Shown here piece after piece: positions 18,243 through 27,576 of a DNA stretch of 64,000 nt. Position 1 is the stretch's first letter; every line of letters begins with the position of its first letter. This DNA comes from Gammaproteobacteria bacterium UBA5078 (GTDB lineage Bacteria; Pseudomonadota; Gammaproteobacteria; Pseudomonadales; Pseudohongiellaceae), in contig DIAM01000021.1 in the NCBI GenBank assembly GCA_002416505.1, forward strand, positions 491,118 through 555,117, read 5' to 3'. The notes below the pieces were generated by a model that worked only from the letters and a program-made list of their open reading frames with translations, was not told the origin of the DNA and did no database searches. A program made the translations under genes and the position numbers.

Positions 18243-19421
18243 CTATTTACCCATCTCTTCCAGTATCTGCACTGCGGGCAATGTTTCACCCTGCACGAAC
18301 TCCAAGAACGCGCCGCCACCGGTAGAGATATAGGAAATATCTTTAGTGACTTCGAATTTATCGATCGCCGAGATCGTCTCACCGCCGCCGGCGATGGAGA
18401 AACCCTTGTTGGCCGCTACCGCCCTTGCCACAGCCGCAGTGCCCTTGGCGAAACTATCGAACTCGAAGACACCGACCGGGCCGTTCCAGATAATGGTCTT
18501 CATATCGGCAATGATTTGCGCAAACGCGGCCGCCGTAGCGGGCCCGATATCGAGAATCATATCGTCGTCTGCGACGTCGGCAACCTTCTTGATGGTCGCC
18601 TGCGCCTCTGCCGAGAACTCCTTCGCGACCACCACATCGATCGGCAATGGAATGCTCGTCTTCTCCATCAATTTTTTGGCCGTGTCGACGAGGTCACGCT
18701 CGACCAGTGACTTGCCGACATTATAGCCAGCCGCCAATAAGAAGGTATTGGCGATGCCTCCGCCCACGATCAACTGATCGACGATGGTGGCCAGGCTCTC
18801 CAATACCTGTAGCTTGCTGGACACCTTCGCCCCACCCACGATCGCCAGCATCGGGTGCTCTGGGTTTTTCAGGGCCAGCTCTAGGGCATCGAGCTCATTG
18901 CCCAGCAGCGGGCCTGCGCAGGCCACTGGCGCGAACTTCGCCACGCCGTGGGTGCTGGCTTGGGCGCGATGCGCGGTGCCGAATGCGTCCATCACAAACA
19001 CGTCACACAGTGCCGCATAGAGCCTAGCCAATTCATCGGCGTTCGCCAGCTCGCCCAGATTGACGCGCACGTTCTCTAATAACACGACCTCGTCGCCCTG
19101 GGGCTGGGCGTTGTCTGGCGCATCGATATAGTCCTGACACAATCTTACCTTACAGCCAAGCAGCTTTGCCAAATGCAGCGCGACGGGCGCCAGAGACGCA
19201 TCGCTCTGAGCGCCGATCGGCGTGCCCTCACTGGGACGCCCGAGATGGGACATGATGATCACTCTGGCGCCGGCATCGCGCGCCAACACGATACTCGGAA
19301 CTGCCGCGGCGATGCGAGTGTCGTTGGCGATGACGCCGTCTTTAATGGGCACGTTTAGATCCTCGCGAATCAGCACGCGCTTACCGGTCAGATCTAAATC
19401 CTGCATTCTCAATATAGTCAT
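18243..19421 (-). CDS. pgk: Phosphoglycerate kinase
   Basis: Reversible phosphotransfer between 1,3-bisphosphoglycerate and ADP. The 392-residue product starts with the Pgk pattern VLIREDLNVPIKDG, has IMSHLGRPSEG, and ends with the nucleotide-binding FEFDSFAKGT and STGGGAFLEF motifs. The start codon overlaps the epd stop by one base (TAATG), which indicates translational coupling. Confidence 0.97.
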   Translation of the reverse strand: MTILRMQDLDLTGKRVLIREDLNVPIKDGVIANDTRIAAAVPSIVLARDAGARVIIMSHLGRPSEGTPIGAQSDASLAPVALHLAKLLGCKVRLCQDYIDAPDNAQPQGDEVVLLENVRVNLGELANADELARLYAALCDVFVMDAFGTAHRAQASTHGVAKFAPVACAGPLLGNELDALELALKNPEHPMLAIVGGAKVSSKLQVLESLATIVDQLIVGGGIANTFLLAAGYNVGKSLVERDLVDTAKKLMEKTSIPLPIDVVVAKEFSAEAQATIKKVADVADDDMILDIGPATAAAFAQIIADMKTIIWNGPVGVFEFDSFAKGTAAVARAVAANKGFSIAGGGETISAIDKFEVTKDISYISTGGGAFLEFVQGETLPAVQILEEMGK

Positions 19422-20455
19422 TACTTAGAGTCACCTTTGAGTTCTAGCTTGCGAATGAGCTCCGCCACATCGAGCATGCGATTCGCGAATGCCCATTCGT
19501 TATCGAACCACGCTAGCACCTTCACCAAGCGTGTACCACTCACACGAGTCTGACTCAGGTCCACGATCGCGGAGCGCGGATCGTGGTTGAAATCACAGGA
19601 TGCCAGCGGCTCATCGGTGTAGGCAAGCACTAAGGGCAAAGATTTCAACGCGCCTGCGCGGATGGCCGCGTTCACCGACTCGACACTCACATCTGTATTG
19701 AGCGTAACGGTGAGATCGATCGCGGAGACGTTGACCGTTGGCACCCGCATCGCTTGCGCCGCGAAGCGGCCATTCAAATGCGGGAGGATGCGGCCGATGC
19801 CCTTGTCGATCTCCGTGTTCACCGGAATAATCGACTGCACCGCGCTGCGCGTCTTGCGCAAGTCATGGTGATGAAAGGCGTCGATCACAGGCTGATCGTT
19901 CATCGCGGAATGAATGGTCGTGATCACGCCGTTCTCGATGCCGAAATGCTCATCGAGGCACTGAATCACCGGCACGACGCAGTTGGTTGTGCAGGAGGCG
20001 TTGGAGATTATTTTATGCTCCGCCCGCAGGCTATCGTGATTCACGCCGTAGATAAGCGTGGCATCCACATCGCTCTGCGCGGGGTGCGAGAACAGCACAC
20101 GCTTGGCGCCACTTTCTAAGTGCTGCGCCGCGGTGGGGCGATCGGAGAAAGACCCGGTGCATTCCATCACCAGGTCGATCCCTAATTCTTGCCATGGCAG
20201 GCCCGCGATAGAGGCTTCGGAGAACACCGCGATCTCATGCCCATCGACTATGAGCGTATTGTCGCGGCTGTGCACCGCCCCCGGGAAACGACCGTGGGTG
20301 CTGTCATACTTGGTTAGATAGACCAAGGAATTAGTATCGGTCAGATCGTTGATCGCGACGATACTTAACTCGGGGTGCGCCTGGGATTCCTGCAAGGCCC
20401 GCAGCACGCAACGCCCGATTCGACCATAGCCATTTATCGCAATACGGTAAGCCAT
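19421..20455 (-). CDS. epd: D-erythrose-4-phosphate dehydrogenase
   Basis: GAPDH-family enzyme, 344 residues, that aligns with E. coli Epd rather than GapA: INGYGRIGR NAD motif, catalytic Cys in SNASCTTNC, TIHSAMNDQPVIDA, and DFNHDPRSAIVD. It oxidises erythrose-4-phosphate to 4-phosphoerythronate, the first step of the DXP-dependent pyridoxal phosphate pathway. Position between tkt (which makes erythrose-4-phosphate) and pgk matches the classical gammaproteobacterial order. Residual GAPDH activity is possible. Confidence 0.92.
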   Translation of the reverse strand: MAYRIAINGYGRIGRCVLRALQESQAHPELSIVAINDLTDTNSLVYLTKYDSTHGRFPGAVHSRDNTLIVDGHEIAVFSEASIAGLPWQELGIDLVMECTGSFSDRPTAAQHLESGAKRVLFSHPAQSDVDATLIYGVNHDSLRAEHKIISNASCTTNCVVPVIQCLDEHFGIENGVITTIHSAMNDQPVIDAFHHHDLRKTRSAVQSIIPVNTEIDKGIGRILPHLNGRFAAQAMRVPTVNVSAIDLTVTLNTDVSVESVNAAIRAGALKSLPLVLAYTDEPLASCDFNHDPRSAIVDLSQTRVSGTRLVKVLAWFDNEWAFANRMLDVAELIRKLELKGDSK

Positions 20456-20498
20456 ATAGTTCTCAATTCAGGGGGCTAAACCTGCGTAAAAGCTGCCT

Positions 20499-22505
20499 CT
20501 ATTTCTTGCACAGCTGTGTGGCCGTGGCCACCACATTCTCTGCCGTGAAGCCGAACTCTTTCATCAATACCGGCCCAGGGGCGGATTCGCCGAAGCTGCG
20601 CATGCCGATGACTTTACCGTCCAGGCCCACATACTTATACCAGTAGTCGGCGGCCGCCGCTTCGACGGCAACACGCGCGCGCACACTAGCAGGAAGCACG
20701 CTCTCACGGTACGCGTCGTCCTGCGCCTCGAACACGTCCGTGGACGGCATCGAGACTAGGCGGGCCTTAATACCCTTGGCCTGCAGCTGCGCTACTGCCT
20801 CTACGCAGATCTCCACCTCGGAACCCGTGGCTATGAGCAATACGTCTGGCGTGCCCTCGCAGTCCTTGAGCACGTAGGCCCCGCGCGCGATGGCAGCGAC
20901 TTGCTCTGCCGTACGGGCTTGATGTGCGAGATTCTGACGTGAGAAAACCAGAGACGTTGGGCCCGCGCTGCGCTCGATAGCGGCCTTCCAAGACACGGCG
21001 GTCTCCACCGCATCGCAGGGGCGCCAGACCGACATATTCGGCGTAATGCGCAGTGTCGCTAACTGCTCGATGGGTTGGTGCGTAGGGCCGTCTTCGCCCT
21101 GACCGATCGAGTCATGGGTATAGACGAACACACAATGCTGCTTCATCAGGGCAGCCATACGCACGGCGTTGCGCGCGTATTCCATGAAGATCAGGAAGGT
21201 GCCGCCGTAAGGGATGAAGCCACCGTGCAGGGCGATGCCGTTCATGATGGCGCTCATGCCGAACTCGCGCACGCCGTAATTAATATAGTTGCCGTCTGCG
21301 CTGTCGGTAATGGAGGTGCTACCAGACCAGAGGGTCAGGTTGGAACCTGCGAGGTCGGCAGAGCCACCCACCATCTCTGGCAGCAGTTGGCCGAAGGCCG
21401 CGAGACAATTCTGTGAGGCCTTACGGCTGGCGATCTTCTCTGCCTTGTCCTGGCAGGCCAGCACATATTCCTGCGCCTTCTTTCCGAAGTGACTTGGCAG
21501 CTGGCCTTTCAGGCGACGAATCAACTCCATCGCCAGTACTGGATGCTCCTCTTCGTAGCCAACCAGCTTCTCCTTCCACGCAGACTCCGCGGCGAAACCC
21601 TTCTCGCGGCCATCCCAGGCAGCGTAGATAGACTCAGGCACTTCGAAGGCGCCATAGGGCCAGCCTAATGCCTCGCGAGTCGCGGCGATCTCGGCATCGC
21701 CCAGTGGCGAGCCGTGCACACCGGAGGTGCCTTGCTTGCTTGGCGCGCCGAAACCGATCACTGTCTTGCATCGAATGATGGTGGGCCGCGCGGTGTCAGC
21801 CTGCGCCGCCGTAATAGCCTCTGCTATCTGCTGGGCATTGTGACCATCCACGGCCAGCACTTGCCAACCGTAGGAGTCGAAACGCTTACTCGTGTCGTCG
21901 GTGAACCAGCCCTCGACATCGCCGTCGATCGAAATGCCGTTGTCGTCATAGAAGACGATCAGCTTGCCCAGGGCCAGAGTGCCCGCGAGGGAACACACCT
22001 CGTGGGAGATCCCCTCCATCAGACAGCCGTCGCCAGCAAACACATAAGTGTAGTGATCGATGACGTCGTGCTCGGGGCGATTGAACTGGGCCGCGAGGGT
22101 CTTCTCGGCGATCGCCATGCCGACACCATTAGCCAGGCCCTGACCCAATGGGCCGGTAGTAGTCTCCACGCCGGGGGTATAACCGAGCTCGGGGTGCCCT
22201 GGGGTCTTGGAGTGCAGCTGACGGAAATTCTTGATCTCGTCGATAGACACGTCATAGCCGGTCAGGTGCAACAGCGAGTACACGAGCATGGAGCCATGGC
22301 CGTTGGACATGACGAAGCGGTCACGGTTGATCCAATTGGGATTGACGGGGCTATGACTCAGGAAATCATTCCAAAGCACTTGCGCGATATCGGCCATACC
22401 CATGGGCGCACCAGGATGTCCGGAGTTGGCTTTCTGGACCGCATCCATACTGAGGGCACGAATAGCGTTGGCACAATCTGCGCGCGTGGGGACACTGCTG
22501 GACAT
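20499..22505 (-). CDS. tkt: Transketolase
   Basis: Thiamine-diphosphate enzyme of the non-oxidative pentose phosphate pathway. ATG 22505 gives 668 residues starting MSSSVPTRADCANAIRALSM. A longer frame to 22562 adds a poor leader. Motifs: NSGHPGAPMGMAD, the ThDP motif from GDGCLMEG to the DDN segment, HDSIGQGEDGPTHQPIEQL, and VLIATGSEV in the C-terminal domain. It is first in the operon tkt-epd-pgk-fba, read leftwards, and divergent from the SahR-like regulator gene. Confidence 0.97.
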   Translation of the reverse strand: MSSSVPTRADCANAIRALSMDAVQKANSGHPGAPMGMADIAQVLWNDFLSHSPVNPNWINRDRFVMSNGHGSMLVYSLLHLTGYDVSIDEIKNFRQLHSKTPGHPELGYTPGVETTTGPLGQGLANGVGMAIAEKTLAAQFNRPEHDVIDHYTYVFAGDGCLMEGISHEVCSLAGTLALGKLIVFYDDNGISIDGDVEGWFTDDTSKRFDSYGWQVLAVDGHNAQQIAEAITAAQADTARPTIIRCKTVIGFGAPSKQGTSGVHGSPLGDAEIAATREALGWPYGAFEVPESIYAAWDGREKGFAAESAWKEKLVGYEEEHPVLAMELIRRLKGQLPSHFGKKAQEYVLACQDKAEKIASRKASQNCLAAFGQLLPEMVGGSADLAGSNLTLWSGSTSITDSADGNYINYGVREFGMSAIMNGIALHGGFIPYGGTFLIFMEYARNAVRMAALMKQHCVFVYTHDSIGQGEDGPTHQPIEQLATLRITPNMSVWRPCDAVETAVSWKAAIERSAGPTSLVFSRQNLAHQARTAEQVAAIARGAYVLKDCEGTPDVLLIATGSEVEICVEAVAQLQAKGIKARLVSMPSTDVFEAQDDAYRESVLPASVRARVAVEAAAADYWYKYVGLDGKVIGMRSFGESAPGPVLMKEFGFTAENVVATATQLCKK

Positions 22506-22660
22506 CTGAGTTAGCTCCTGTCTTGGGCTGTGGGGTCTAAAAGGCCCGCTATTTTCCCGCACCTCGCCGGAATATGCTACTCAAGCCTCCGTTATTTTCC
22601 CCATCTAGTCAGAGCCGGCGCGTAGCATCTGTGGTCGAGCGAGGCGTCGCAGGGGCTATC

Positions 22661-22712
22661 GGGACACGCCGTGAATCCATCCTTGGAGGCTCTAGCGCAG
22701 CATCCGAGCGCC
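22661..22712 (+). repeat. Degenerate copy of the structured intergenic repeat
   Basis: The segment contains GGACACGCC, a short hairpin TCCATCCTTGGA and then GGCTC, in the same order as the core of the two good copies at 28.35 and 28.6 kb (GACGCC or ACACGCC, then a CATCCATG hairpin, then GGCTCGACG). The second stem and the long outer arms are poorly preserved. This is inferred relatedness only. The 424-base divergent gap (22506-22929) holds otherwise just the operator below. Confidence 0.4.
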
Positions 22713-22852
22713 ATGGAAGGCGGGAGTGTCGAGAATGCAGGAGCAATTCATCGACCCTGCTGCCCCCGTGCTTCGCGCTGCAAAACCCGCTACTTGCCCA
22801 AGTGCAATGGAAATGGCAGCAAACCTGAGGAGTGCGCTATCACCCCCCCAAC

Positions 22853-22896
22853 TCTATATCAATTTATTTTGATATAGATTTTTATTGCTGATATAG
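22853..22896 (+). promoter_or_regulatory. Putative operator of the ArsR/methyltransferase regulator
   Basis: Ten-base inverted repeat TCTATATCAA/TTGATATAGA (22853-22862 and 22869-22878), followed by a further half-site TGATATAG at 22889-22896, 19 bases after the previous one. It lies 30-75 bases before the regulator gene, where an autoregulatory operator is expected. ArsR-family proteins commonly bind AT-rich palindromes of this shape. Binding is inferred. Confidence 0.6.
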
Positions 22897-22929
22897 TCGC
22901 CCCTCACCTATGGATTAGAGTAGTAATTA

Positions 22930-23922
22930 GTGACGCTTACCGCAGTCAAAGAACAGCGCGACAGTCAGCAAGAGCAGGCCGATGAGTTAACCACTCTGTG
23001 CAAGGCTCTTGCCGATGGCCTGCGCCTAGAGATCTTGCGTCTGCTGCGCGTCAGCTCCTTTGGCGTGCTCGAGATCTGTCGAATCCTCGAGATTCGTCAG
23101 TCTGCGCTTAGTCACCATCTGAAGATTCTCGCCACCGCCGGTCTCGCCACGACGCGGCGCGAGGGCAATACCATCTTCTATCGCCGCCCCCTGCTAACGC
23201 CGGACGACCCTCACTACGAGTTCAAGAAGAGCGCCTTCGCCGCCATCGACAGGATTGCACTGGGCGCGGCCCGCATCGCCTGTCTTAACCTCGTGCAGCA
23301 GGAGCGCTCCGAACAGTCGCTGCAATTCTTTACCCGCTACTCCGACAAGTTCCGCGAGAAGCAGGGCCTGATCGCCGAACATAGCCAGTACATGACCGGC
23401 CTGCTCGACCTACTGCGCGAGCTCGAGCTCAACGCCCAGCACCGCGTCATGGAGGTTGGCCCAGGACAGGGCGAGCTGCTCGCCGTGCTCGCCCAGCAGT
23501 TCGACGAGGTGATCGCGCTGGATAACGCCCAAGAGATGCTCACCCTCGCCAAGCAGACCGTGCGGGAGCAGGGCCTGGACAATGTGCACTTCATTCATGG
23601 CGACACCCATAAGGCGCTCGAGCTGCAGGTGCGCTGCGACCTCGTGCTATTCGACATGGTCTTGCACCACTTACCCTCGCCACACGAGGCTTTTCAGCAT
23701 GCCCATAGCCTACTGAACGAGCACGGCAAGCTGCTCATCGTCGATCTCTCTCGGCACGATCAAGACTGGGTGCGCGAGTCCTGTGGCGACCTATGGCTGG
23801 GTTTCGATGTCGACGATATGAACGAGTGGGCCCAGCAGGCCGGCTTGCAAGCCGCACAGACCGTCTACCTCGGGCTGCGCAATGGCTTCCAGATTCAGAT
23901 GTGCGTATTTCAGAAACAATGA
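22930..23922 (+). CDS. ArsR-family regulator fused to a SAM-dependent methyltransferase (SahR-like)
   Basis: Two-domain protein of 330 residues. An N-terminal winged helix (about 15-90; ALADGLRLEILRLL, then the recognition segment RQSALSHHLKIL) is followed by a class I methyltransferase fold (about 140-300; MEVGPGQGELLAVL motif I). The same fusion, called SahR, is known as an S-adenosylhomocysteine-responsive regulator of methionine-cycle genes in Proteobacteria. Here metK, ahcY and metF follow directly, so this role is likely. The methyltransferase domain probably senses SAH/SAM. The start is GTG 22930. Confidence 0.87.
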   Translation: MTLTAVKEQRDSQQEQADELTTLCKALADGLRLEILRLLRVSSFGVLEICRILEIRQSALSHHLKILATAGLATTRREGNTIFYRRPLLTPDDPHYEFKKSAFAAIDRIALGAARIACLNLVQQERSEQSLQFFTRYSDKFREKQGLIAEHSQYMTGLLDLLRELELNAQHRVMEVGPGQGELLAVLAQQFDEVIALDNAQEMLTLAKQTVREQGLDNVHFIHGDTHKALELQVRCDLVLFDMVLHHLPSPHEAFQHAHSLLNEHGKLLIVDLSRHDQDWVRESCGDLWLGFDVDDMNEWAQQAGLQAAQTVYLGLRNGFQIQMCVFQKQ

Positions 23923-23987
23923 ATTAGCAGGAACGTTAGAACAATCGCTAGACACATTAATTACTCAATGAACAAAAGGACCTCTTT

Positions 23988-25145
23988 ATGGCAACTTCAT
24001 TATTCACCTCAGAATCCGTATCCGAGGGCCATCCAGATAAAATGGCTGACCAGATCTCCGATGCGGTCCTGGACGCCATCCTCACGCAGGACCCGAAGGC
24101 TCGCGTAGCCTGCGAGACTCTCATCAAGACCGGCATGGTAGTGGTCGCGGGTGAGGTGACAACCGAGGCCTATGTCGACATCGAGGAGCTCACGCGCAAG
24201 CTCGTCTGCGACATCGGTTACGATCATTCCGACAAGGGTTTCGACGGCCACTCTTGCGCCGTACTCAATGCCATCGGCAAGCAGTCTCCCGATATCTCTC
24301 AGGGCGTGGATGACTCGCCCGATCACGAGCAGGGCGCCGGCGACCAAGGCCTGATGTTCGGCTACGCCTCCAACGAGACCGACGTGTTGATGCCCGCACC
24401 GATCACTTATTCGCACCGCTTGGTGCAACGCCAGGCCGAAGTGCGCAAGAACGGGACGCTGCCGTGGCTGCGCCCAGACGCGAAGAGCCAGATCACCTTC
24501 CGTTATGACCATGGCAAGCCGGTGGCCATCGATGCCGTCGTGCTCTCCACTCAGCATAGCGAAGACATCTCCCAGCCCGACCTGAAAGAGGCGGTGATGG
24601 AGGAGATCATCAAGAAGGTTCTACCGGCAGAATGGCTCGACAAGAACACCAAGTACTTCATCAACCCAACCGGGCGCTTCGTTATCGGCGGCCCCTACGG
24701 TGACTGTGGCCTGACCGGGCGCAAGATCATCGTCGACACCTATGGCGGCATGGCCCGTCACGGCGGCGGTGCATTCTCCGGCAAGGACCCTTCCAAGGTA
24801 GACCGCTCCGCGGCGTATGTTGCGCGTTATGTTGCCAAGAACCTCGTGGCTGCCGGCATCGCCGACCGTTGTGAAATCCAGCTCTCTTATGCCATCGGCG
24901 TCGCGGAACCTACCTCCATCAGCGTCGATACATTCGGCACTGGCAGGATCGACGAGGAACGCATCGTCGCCATCATCCGCGATCATTTCGAGCTGCGCCC
25001 GAAGGGCCTGATCAAGATGCTGGATCTGCTGCGGCCCATTTATCTGCCCACTGCGGCCTATGGCCACTTCGGTCGCGAGGGTGAAAACTTCACCTGGGAG
25101 CGCACCGATAGGGCAGAAGCGCTTAAGCAGGCGGCGGGAATCTAA
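23988..25145 (+). CDS. metK: S-adenosylmethionine synthetase
   Basis: Makes SAM from methionine and ATP. The 385 residues show SESVSEGHPDKMADQISD at the N terminus, the GAGDQGLMFGYA hexapeptide region, and the P-loop-like GGGAFSGKDPSKVDRS. An AAAGGA sequence precedes the ATG. It is second gene of the regulator-metK-ahcY-metF-rsmE cluster. Confidence 0.98.
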   Translation: MATSLFTSESVSEGHPDKMADQISDAVLDAILTQDPKARVACETLIKTGMVVVAGEVTTEAYVDIEELTRKLVCDIGYDHSDKGFDGHSCAVLNAIGKQSPDISQGVDDSPDHEQGAGDQGLMFGYASNETDVLMPAPITYSHRLVQRQAEVRKNGTLPWLRPDAKSQITFRYDHGKPVAIDAVVLSTQHSEDISQPDLKEAVMEEIIKKVLPAEWLDKNTKYFINPTGRFVIGGPYGDCGLTGRKIIVDTYGGMARHGGGAFSGKDPSKVDRSAAYVARYVAKNLVAAGIADRCEIQLSYAIGVAEPTSISVDTFGTGRIDEERIVAIIRDHFELRPKGLIKMLDLLRPIYLPTAAYGHFGREGENFTWERTDRAEALKQAAGI

Positions 25146-25207
25146 ACCACGAGCGGCGCCCGTGCTGGGCACCCACACCCTTTTATTGAACTAAACAGGA
25201 TTTACTA

Positions 25208-26587
25208 ATGAGCACACCAGACTACAAAGTAGCCGACATTAAACTCGCAGAATATGGCCGTAAGGAAGTCGTCCTCGCCGAGGCAGAAATGCCGGCATTG
25301 ATGTCGCTACGTGCGCGTCATCGCGCCGCTCAGCCGTTGGCCAACGCCAAGATTCTCGGCTGTATCCACATGACCGTCCAGACCGCCGTCCTGATCGAGA
25401 CCCTAGTCGAGCTGGGCGCGGAAGTGCGCTGGTCCTCGTGCAATATTTTCTCCACACAGGATCACGCCGCCGCCTATATCGCCTCTAAGGGCATCGCGGT
25501 CTATGCCTGGAAGGGACAGACCGAACAAGAGGGCGATTGGTGTATCGAGCAGACCATCCTCAAGGACGGCAAGCCTTGGGACGCCAATATGATTCTCGAC
25601 GATGGCGGCGACCTTACCGGCATGGTGCATAACAAGTATCCGCAGATGCTGGACAAGATCAGCGGCATCACCGAAGAGACGACGACGGGCGTGCATCGCC
25701 TGATCGAGATGATGGAAGAGGGCACGCTGAAGGTGCCCGCGATCAATGTCAACGATTCGATCACCAAGAGTAAGAACGATAACAAGTACGGCTGTCGTCA
25801 CAGCCTGAACGACGGCATCAAGCGCGGCACCGACATGCTGCTCTCCGGCCGCCACGCCTTGGTAGTTGGTTATGGCGACGTGGGCAAGGGTTCCGCACAG
25901 AGCCTGCGTCAGGAAGGCATGATCGTCAAGATCGCCGAGATCGATCCGATCTGCGCGATGCAGGCCTGCATGGACGGCTATGAAGTTGTCTCACCCTATA
26001 ACGACGGCAATAACACCGGCAACTTGAAGGACATCAATACCACGTTGCTGGGCAAGACGGATTTGATCGTGACCACCACGGGCAATATCGATGTCTGCGA
26101 CAAGAACATGCTGCAGGCGCTTAAGTCCGGCGCGGTCGTGTGCAACATCGGTCACTTCGACAACGAGATCGACACCGCCTTCATGCGCAAGAATTGGAAG
26201 TGGGAAGAGGTCAAGCCACAGGTCCATAAGATCTACCGCGGCGACCCAGAGAAAGAGGCTGGCAACTATCTGATCCTGCTATCCGAAGGCCGCCTGATCA
26301 ATCTTGGCAATGCCACTGGCCACCCATCGCGCATTATGGATGGCTCGTTCGCAAACCAAGTGATCGCCCAGATCTATCTCTACGAGAAAAACTTTGCGGG
26401 GCTATCCCCTGAGTTTAAGAAAGACAATATTACGGTCGAAGTATTGCCTAAGCACTTGGACGAAGAAGTAGCAGCACTCATGGTGGGCGGTTTCGGTGGC
26501 GTTCTAACCAAACTCACTGCCAAGCAAGCCAAGTATATACACGTGGCTGTCGAAGGCCCGTTCAAGCCCGATAGCTATAAGTATTGA
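25208..26587 (+). CDS. ahcY: S-adenosylhomocysteine hydrolase
   Basis: Splits SAH to adenosine and homocysteine, relieving product inhibition of methyltransferases. The 459-residue NAD-dependent enzyme has CIHMTVQTAVLIETL, the NAD-binding VVGYGDVGKGSAQSL, NVNDSITKSKNDN (substrate Lys/Asp) and the C-terminal PDSYKY end in which Lys and Tyr reach the partner subunit's NAD. AGGA precedes ATG 25208. An SAH riboswitch was looked for upstream and not seen; control by the SahR-like regulator is more likely. Confidence 0.98.
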   Translation: MSTPDYKVADIKLAEYGRKEVVLAEAEMPALMSLRARHRAAQPLANAKILGCIHMTVQTAVLIETLVELGAEVRWSSCNIFSTQDHAAAYIASKGIAVYAWKGQTEQEGDWCIEQTILKDGKPWDANMILDDGGDLTGMVHNKYPQMLDKISGITEETTTGVHRLIEMMEEGTLKVPAINVNDSITKSKNDNKYGCRHSLNDGIKRGTDMLLSGRHALVVGYGDVGKGSAQSLRQEGMIVKIAEIDPICAMQACMDGYEVVSPYNDGNNTGNLKDINTTLLGKTDLIVTTTGNIDVCDKNMLQALKSGAVVCNIGHFDNEIDTAFMRKNWKWEEVKPQVHKIYRGDPEKEAGNYLILLSEGRLINLGNATGHPSRIMDGSFANQVIAQIYLYEKNFAGLSPEFKKDNITVEVLPKHLDEEVAALMVGGFGGVLTKLTAKQAKYIHVAVEGPFKPDSYKY

Positions 26588-26601
26588 TGTAGGTTTTAGG
26601 C

Positions 26602-26644
26602 TATGCGCGGGCTTGCCTTCTTTTCGAGGGCAGGCCCGCGCATA
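26602..26644. repeat. Long hairpin between ahcY and metF
   Basis: Sixteen-base arms TATGCGCGGGCTTGCC and GGCAGGCCCGCGCATA with one G-T wobble and an 11-base loop. No T run follows, so it is not a typical terminator. It may stabilise the ahcY message, reduce read-through into metF, or be a REP-like element (GCGGGCTTGCC is shared with the palindrome at 5155-5190 on its opposite strand). Confidence 0.6.
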
Positions 26645-26712
26645 ATTAGAAATTGACAGCAAAGCATAAAAATAAATCAGCACCACCCCGATACGAAAAC
26701 GAGAATAAATTC

Positions 26713-27576
26713 ATGAGTACAACACCTGCAAGCCAGAGCACTCAAGCGCGCTTTAGCTTCGAATTCTTCCCGCCAAAGACAGAAGTGGGCGAGCACAAAC
26801 TGGCCGAAGTGCATAAGCAGTTGGCAGTTCTGAATCCAGATTTTTTCTCCGTAACTTATGGCGCCGGCGGCTCGACGCGTGACGGCACGCGTCAGGCCGT
26901 GCTCAATATTCATCAGGCCGGCTCGAACGCGGCACCGCATCTATCATTCGGTGGTTCAAGCGAGCAGGAGATCGTCGCGCTATTGAACGACTACAAGGAG
27001 CTCGGCATCGCTCGCCTAGTCGCCCTGCGTGGGGATATTCCCTCGGGCACCGGTGGCGCCAATAGCTTCTTCTATGCCAATGAGTTGATAGAGCTGGTGC
27101 GTCGCGCCACGGGCGAGCACTTCCATATCGATGTCGCCTGTTATCCGGAGATACACCCGAAGTCAGATAGCTTCGACACGGATCTGCATTATTTTAAGCA
27201 GAAGGTGCAGGCGGGCGCCGATAGTGCCATCACGCAGTATTTCTATAATGCGGATGCCTACTTCTACTATCTCGATCGCGCTCGCGCCGCGGGGATCGAC
27301 GTGCCTATCGTGCCGGGCATCATGCCCATTACCAATTACACGAACCTGGCACGTTTCAGCACCAACTGCGGAGCAGAGATCCCGCGTTGGATGCGCCAAC
27401 GCCTACAGAGTTTCGGCGACGACGGCGAAAGCATCAAGGCCTTCGGAACCGAGGTAGTCACTAAGTTGTGCGAAACTCTTCTCGAGGGCGGCGCCCCCGG
27501 CTTGCACTTCTACACCATGAATCAATACGCACCGGTTAGCGCAATCTGGAACAACCTCGGGCTGAGTGATCGTTAA
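26713..27576 (+). CDS. metF: 5,10-methylenetetrahydrofolate reductase
   Basis: FAD enzyme that produces 5-methyl-tetrahydrofolate for homocysteine methylation, closing the methyl cycle with metK and ahcY. ATG 26713 gives 287 residues with FSFEFFPPKTE (catalytic Glu), VTYGAGGSTRDGT, LVALRGDIPSG and the ITQYFYNADAYF segment. The upstream TTG at 26653 would add a lysine/asparagine-rich leader and is less likely. Confidence 0.96.
   Translation: MSTTPASQSTQARFSFEFFPPKTEVGEHKLAEVHKQLAVLNPDFFSVTYGAGGSTRDGTRQAVLNIHQAGSNAAPHLSFGGSSEQEIVALLNDYKELGIARLVALRGDIPSGTGGANSFFYANELIELVRRATGEHFHIDVACYPEIHPKSDSFDTDLHYFKQKVQAGADSAITQYFYNADAYFYYLDRARAAGIDVPIVPGIMPITNYTNLARFSTNCGAEIPRWMRQRLQSFGDDGESIKAFGTEVVTKLCETLLEGGAPGLHFYTMNQYAPVSAIWNNLGLSDR

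Noticed and set aside
22574..22877. Short open frames between tkt and the ArsR/methyltransferase gene
   Set aside because: They overlap the degenerate repeat and the operator, lack Shine-Dalgarno sequences and have low-complexity Arg/Cys/Pro-rich products.
25146..25207. SAH riboswitch before ahcY
   Set aside because: The 62-base gap has no recognisable SAH-riboswitch core. A regulator of the SahR type heads the cluster instead.
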